The position numbers and the translations under genes were made by a program. The notes below the pieces were generated by a model that was given only the letters and a program-made list of their open reading frames with translations, ran no database searches and was not told the origin of the DNA. A stretch of DNA of 64,000 nucleotides from Nakamurella silvestris (lineage in GTDB: Bacteria > Actinomycetota > Actinomycetes > Mycobacteriales > Nakamurellaceae), in NCBI GenBank assembly GCA_003576535.1, contig QXCQ01000253.1, positions 10,141 to 74,140 on the forward strand. Reading direction: 5' to 3'. Numbering within the stretch: the first letter of the stretch is position 1; every line of letters starts with the position of its first letter. Positions 62,601-64,000 of the stretch are shown here, piece by piece.

Positions 62601-62860
62601 TCTTGGTGATCTGGAGTGTTTATGTTCTCATGCCTTGGTTGCGCTCGATTCTTCGCTCCTTGTCAGGCAAAGTTAGTAACGGCAGTTCTATGTTCGTCCC
62701 TGCGGTACTGGGCGAATCCAGCATAATACGCCGCCCCGTGGCGACCGCTTTGGTACGTGGGTCAGAGTCTGAGGTTCATCTAATTGCTATCCGCGAACAC
62801 CAGGTGACGCGAAATTGCTCGTGCCAATAGCTGATATTGCCATCAGGGCGTCAGGGATGC

Positions 62861-63667
62861 TTACATCATTCGTCTGAACCCGCAAGCTGTCGGGTTGCCC
62901 GATCCCAGGTCGGTCACCTTTTCGAGGTCGTTGGTGCCGAAGCTGAAGCCTGACCCGAACTCGACCTCGCAGTCGGTCACGAGGCTTCCCCGGCCAGCTT
63001 GTAGGCCAACGAAGCGGTCCTTCCAGGTGTCGTTGCCATCCGGCTCATTCGGGGAATACACCCCGGGGCGGAGGTAGACAGACTTGCTTGTTCCGGTGCC
63101 GTTGATGAGTGCGGGTGTCTGGCACGAGGGCATGGTTTGGCTGGCAGACATGAGGCCTGTGCCGGTGAACGTGGCCCATACGTCGCCGAGGATGGTGTTG
63201 CTGATGCCGACCACGGTGATCAGCGTTCCGCTCTCCCAGGAGAATCCGCCGCTGGTGAGGTCGGTGCTTTCAATGTCAACGCCCATCAGTTGGCCGCCGT
63301 TCTGCAGGTTGTACATGCCGTTGCCGGCGCAGCCGCTCTTGAAGAGCTCGAACCACTCGCTGTACGCGCCAGTCGTCGGGTTGAAGGGTTCGGTGAACTG
63401 AGCGACGATCTGCATCTTGTGGCCATCGGTTGTCTCGAAGGTGGCAGTAACCTTCGCCAGATAGCTTTCCGCTGGAGCGGCAGGTGTTGGAGTTGCCTCC
63501 GGCGTGTTGGGGACGACCAACGGGCTGGGCTGTCGGGGTGTCGGTGCCGACGACTCATCGCCGGAGGAGCAAGCGGAGAGTAGTAAGAGGCCCGTGCAGA
63601 GCGCTGCACCGGCCCATCGCGCGCCGGTGGACTCGCGCCGGCCGCGTCGCGCGGTTGTCGTGATCAC
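62861..63667 (-). CDS. Element-borne lipoprotein
   Basis: A 268-residue predicted lipoprotein. A basic start, hydrophobic stretch and lipobox LLSAC put the lipidated cysteine at residue 33. A Pro/Thr/Ala-rich spacer and a beta-rich domain with four further cysteines follow. Its start overlaps the stop of a helical protein by ATGA. Surface lipoproteins of this kind occur in conjugative elements, but no family is recognised. Confidence 0.7.
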   Translation of the reverse strand: MITTTARRGRRESTGARWAGAALCTGLLLLSACSSGDESSAPTPRQPSPLVVPNTPEATPTPAAPAESYLAKVTATFETTDGHKMQIVAQFTEPFNPTTGAYSEWFELFKSGCAGNGMYNLQNGGQLMGVDIESTDLTSGGFSWESGTLITVVGISNTILGDVWATFTGTGLMSASQTMPSCQTPALINGTGTSKSVYLRPGVYSPNEPDGNDTWKDRFVGLQAGRGSLVTDCEVEFGSGFSFGTNDLEKVTDLGSGNPTACGFRRMM

Positions 63668-63960
63668 TTTCCCTCACCCAGTTTGCGCTCTACCAGGGCA
63701 ACCGACCGGGCCCAGATGGTCTTGCGGCGCTTGTTCCACGGACCGCCGCGCAGCGATCTCACAAGTGCCCGATGGACGTCGTCGGCACGGCCGGCCGCGA
63801 TCTCTCGCCGGGCGGTGTCCATCAGGTCGACGATCATGGTCTGCAAGAAGCCCTTGAAGTCGTCCTCGCTGATGATCCGCCGATGGGCGGCCATCATCGT
63901 GAACTTGGCAGTGCGTAATGCGGTAGTCATGCTCACCGTGCGCGGTGTCGTTTCGGGCAT
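63664..63960 (-). CDS. 98-residue hypothetical protein coupled to the lipoprotein
   Basis: A basic, helical protein (MPETTPRTVS ... RALVRSLRGGPWNKRRKTIW) without a signal or membrane segment. It overlaps the lipoprotein start by 4 bases. ATG 63960 and ATG 63930 are both possible starts. The function is unknown; the remaining 40 bases of the window hold no identifiable gene. Confidence 0.55.
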   Translation of the reverse strand: MPETTPRTVSMTTALRTAKFTMMAAHRRIISEDDFKGFLQTMIVDLMDTARREIAAGRADDVHRALVRSLRGGPWNKRRKTIWARSVALVERKLGEGK

Positions 63961-64000
63961 GCCAAGAACCTGTTCCTTGCCTGGGTCGGTGCGTCCACGC

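Larger units (their letters stand above)
49374..64000. mobile_element. Integrative element next to tRNA-Val (right end beyond the window)
   Basis: From the tRNA onward the gene content changes to a serine recombinase, a replication-relaxation protein, a VirD4/HerA-like ATPase, a DNA methyltransferase, small membrane proteins and a defence-like cassette. Most genes run as minus-strand chains with 4-base overlaps. This is the make-up of an actinobacterial integrative conjugative or mobilisable element. No second tRNA-derived direct repeat is in view, so the right end lies outside. The left boundary is inferred from the tRNA overlap. Confidence 0.75.

Noticed and set aside
62597-62830. A 77-codon frame after the DUF4062 gene
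   Set aside because: TTG start overlapping the stop, no ribosome site, no recognisable domain and an unusual composition; left as non-coding.

Overview
The window is high-GC actinobacterial chromosome ending in a large integrated element. Dense genes with frequent GTG starts, a FAS-II cluster in the order fasR-fabD-fabH-acpP-fabF-accD, a homodimeric aceE, DUF3145 and DUF3052 proteins and a CsoR-type operator all point to Actinobacteria. A Propionibacteriales-like organism fits, but I cannot fix the genus from sequence alone.

Layout. (1) 0-13.4 kb is a catabolic island. It holds homoprotocatechuate meta-cleavage genes (hpaG, hpaD and hpaE types), a PuuC-like aldehyde dehydrogenase, an APC amine/amino-acid permease followed by a 58-residue membrane peptide, an acetoacetate-decarboxylase-fold enzyme, a glutamine-synthetase-like gamma-glutamyl ligase, a cytochrome P450, MarR and AsnC regulators and a PLP amino-acid decarboxylase. 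Four copies of one 16-bp palindrome (CGTTYGG-NN-CCRAACG type) lie on promoters inside this island, which suggests a single local regulon, perhaps for an aromatic amine or aromatic amino acid. (2) 13.5-25.9 kb holds accessory genes: a secreted GH5-CBM2 glucanase, an S-layer-anchored GH43 enzyme, OsmC, metallo-beta-lactamase and small membrane proteins, and a copper-type operator ahead of an MFS exporter and CopZ. (3) 26-37.7 kb holds tRNA-Met, an excisionase-like remnant and a broken 13E12/HNH gene, then lipoproteins, two tandem paralogous membrane proteins, gluQ, an acyltransferase-SGNH protein and DUF3145. (4) 37.8-49.2 kb is conserved core: accD, fabF, acpP, fabH, fabD, fasR, cspA, aceE, a DUF3052 protein and a 1-Cys peroxiredoxin. 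(5) 49.3-64 kb is an integrative element next to tRNA-Val(UAC). It has a large serine recombinase whose reading frame runs into the tRNA, a replication-relaxation protein, a VirD4/HerA-like ATPase, an MT-A70 DNA adenine methyltransferase and several small proteins.

Inside the element, 59.7-62.6 kb is visibly AT-richer and encodes a probable antiviral cassette: an AvcD-type nucleotide deaminase, a 60-residue acidic protein and a DUF4062 protein. This is the strongest candidate for an undescribed system. The deaminase is preceded by 546 bp without a gene, where an AvcI-like RNA could lie.

Four families of long intergenic palindromes (A-D below) recur in the chromosomal part. Most sit at gene ends, two flank fasR, and they look like REP-type elements. 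Several strong intrinsic terminators were also readable.
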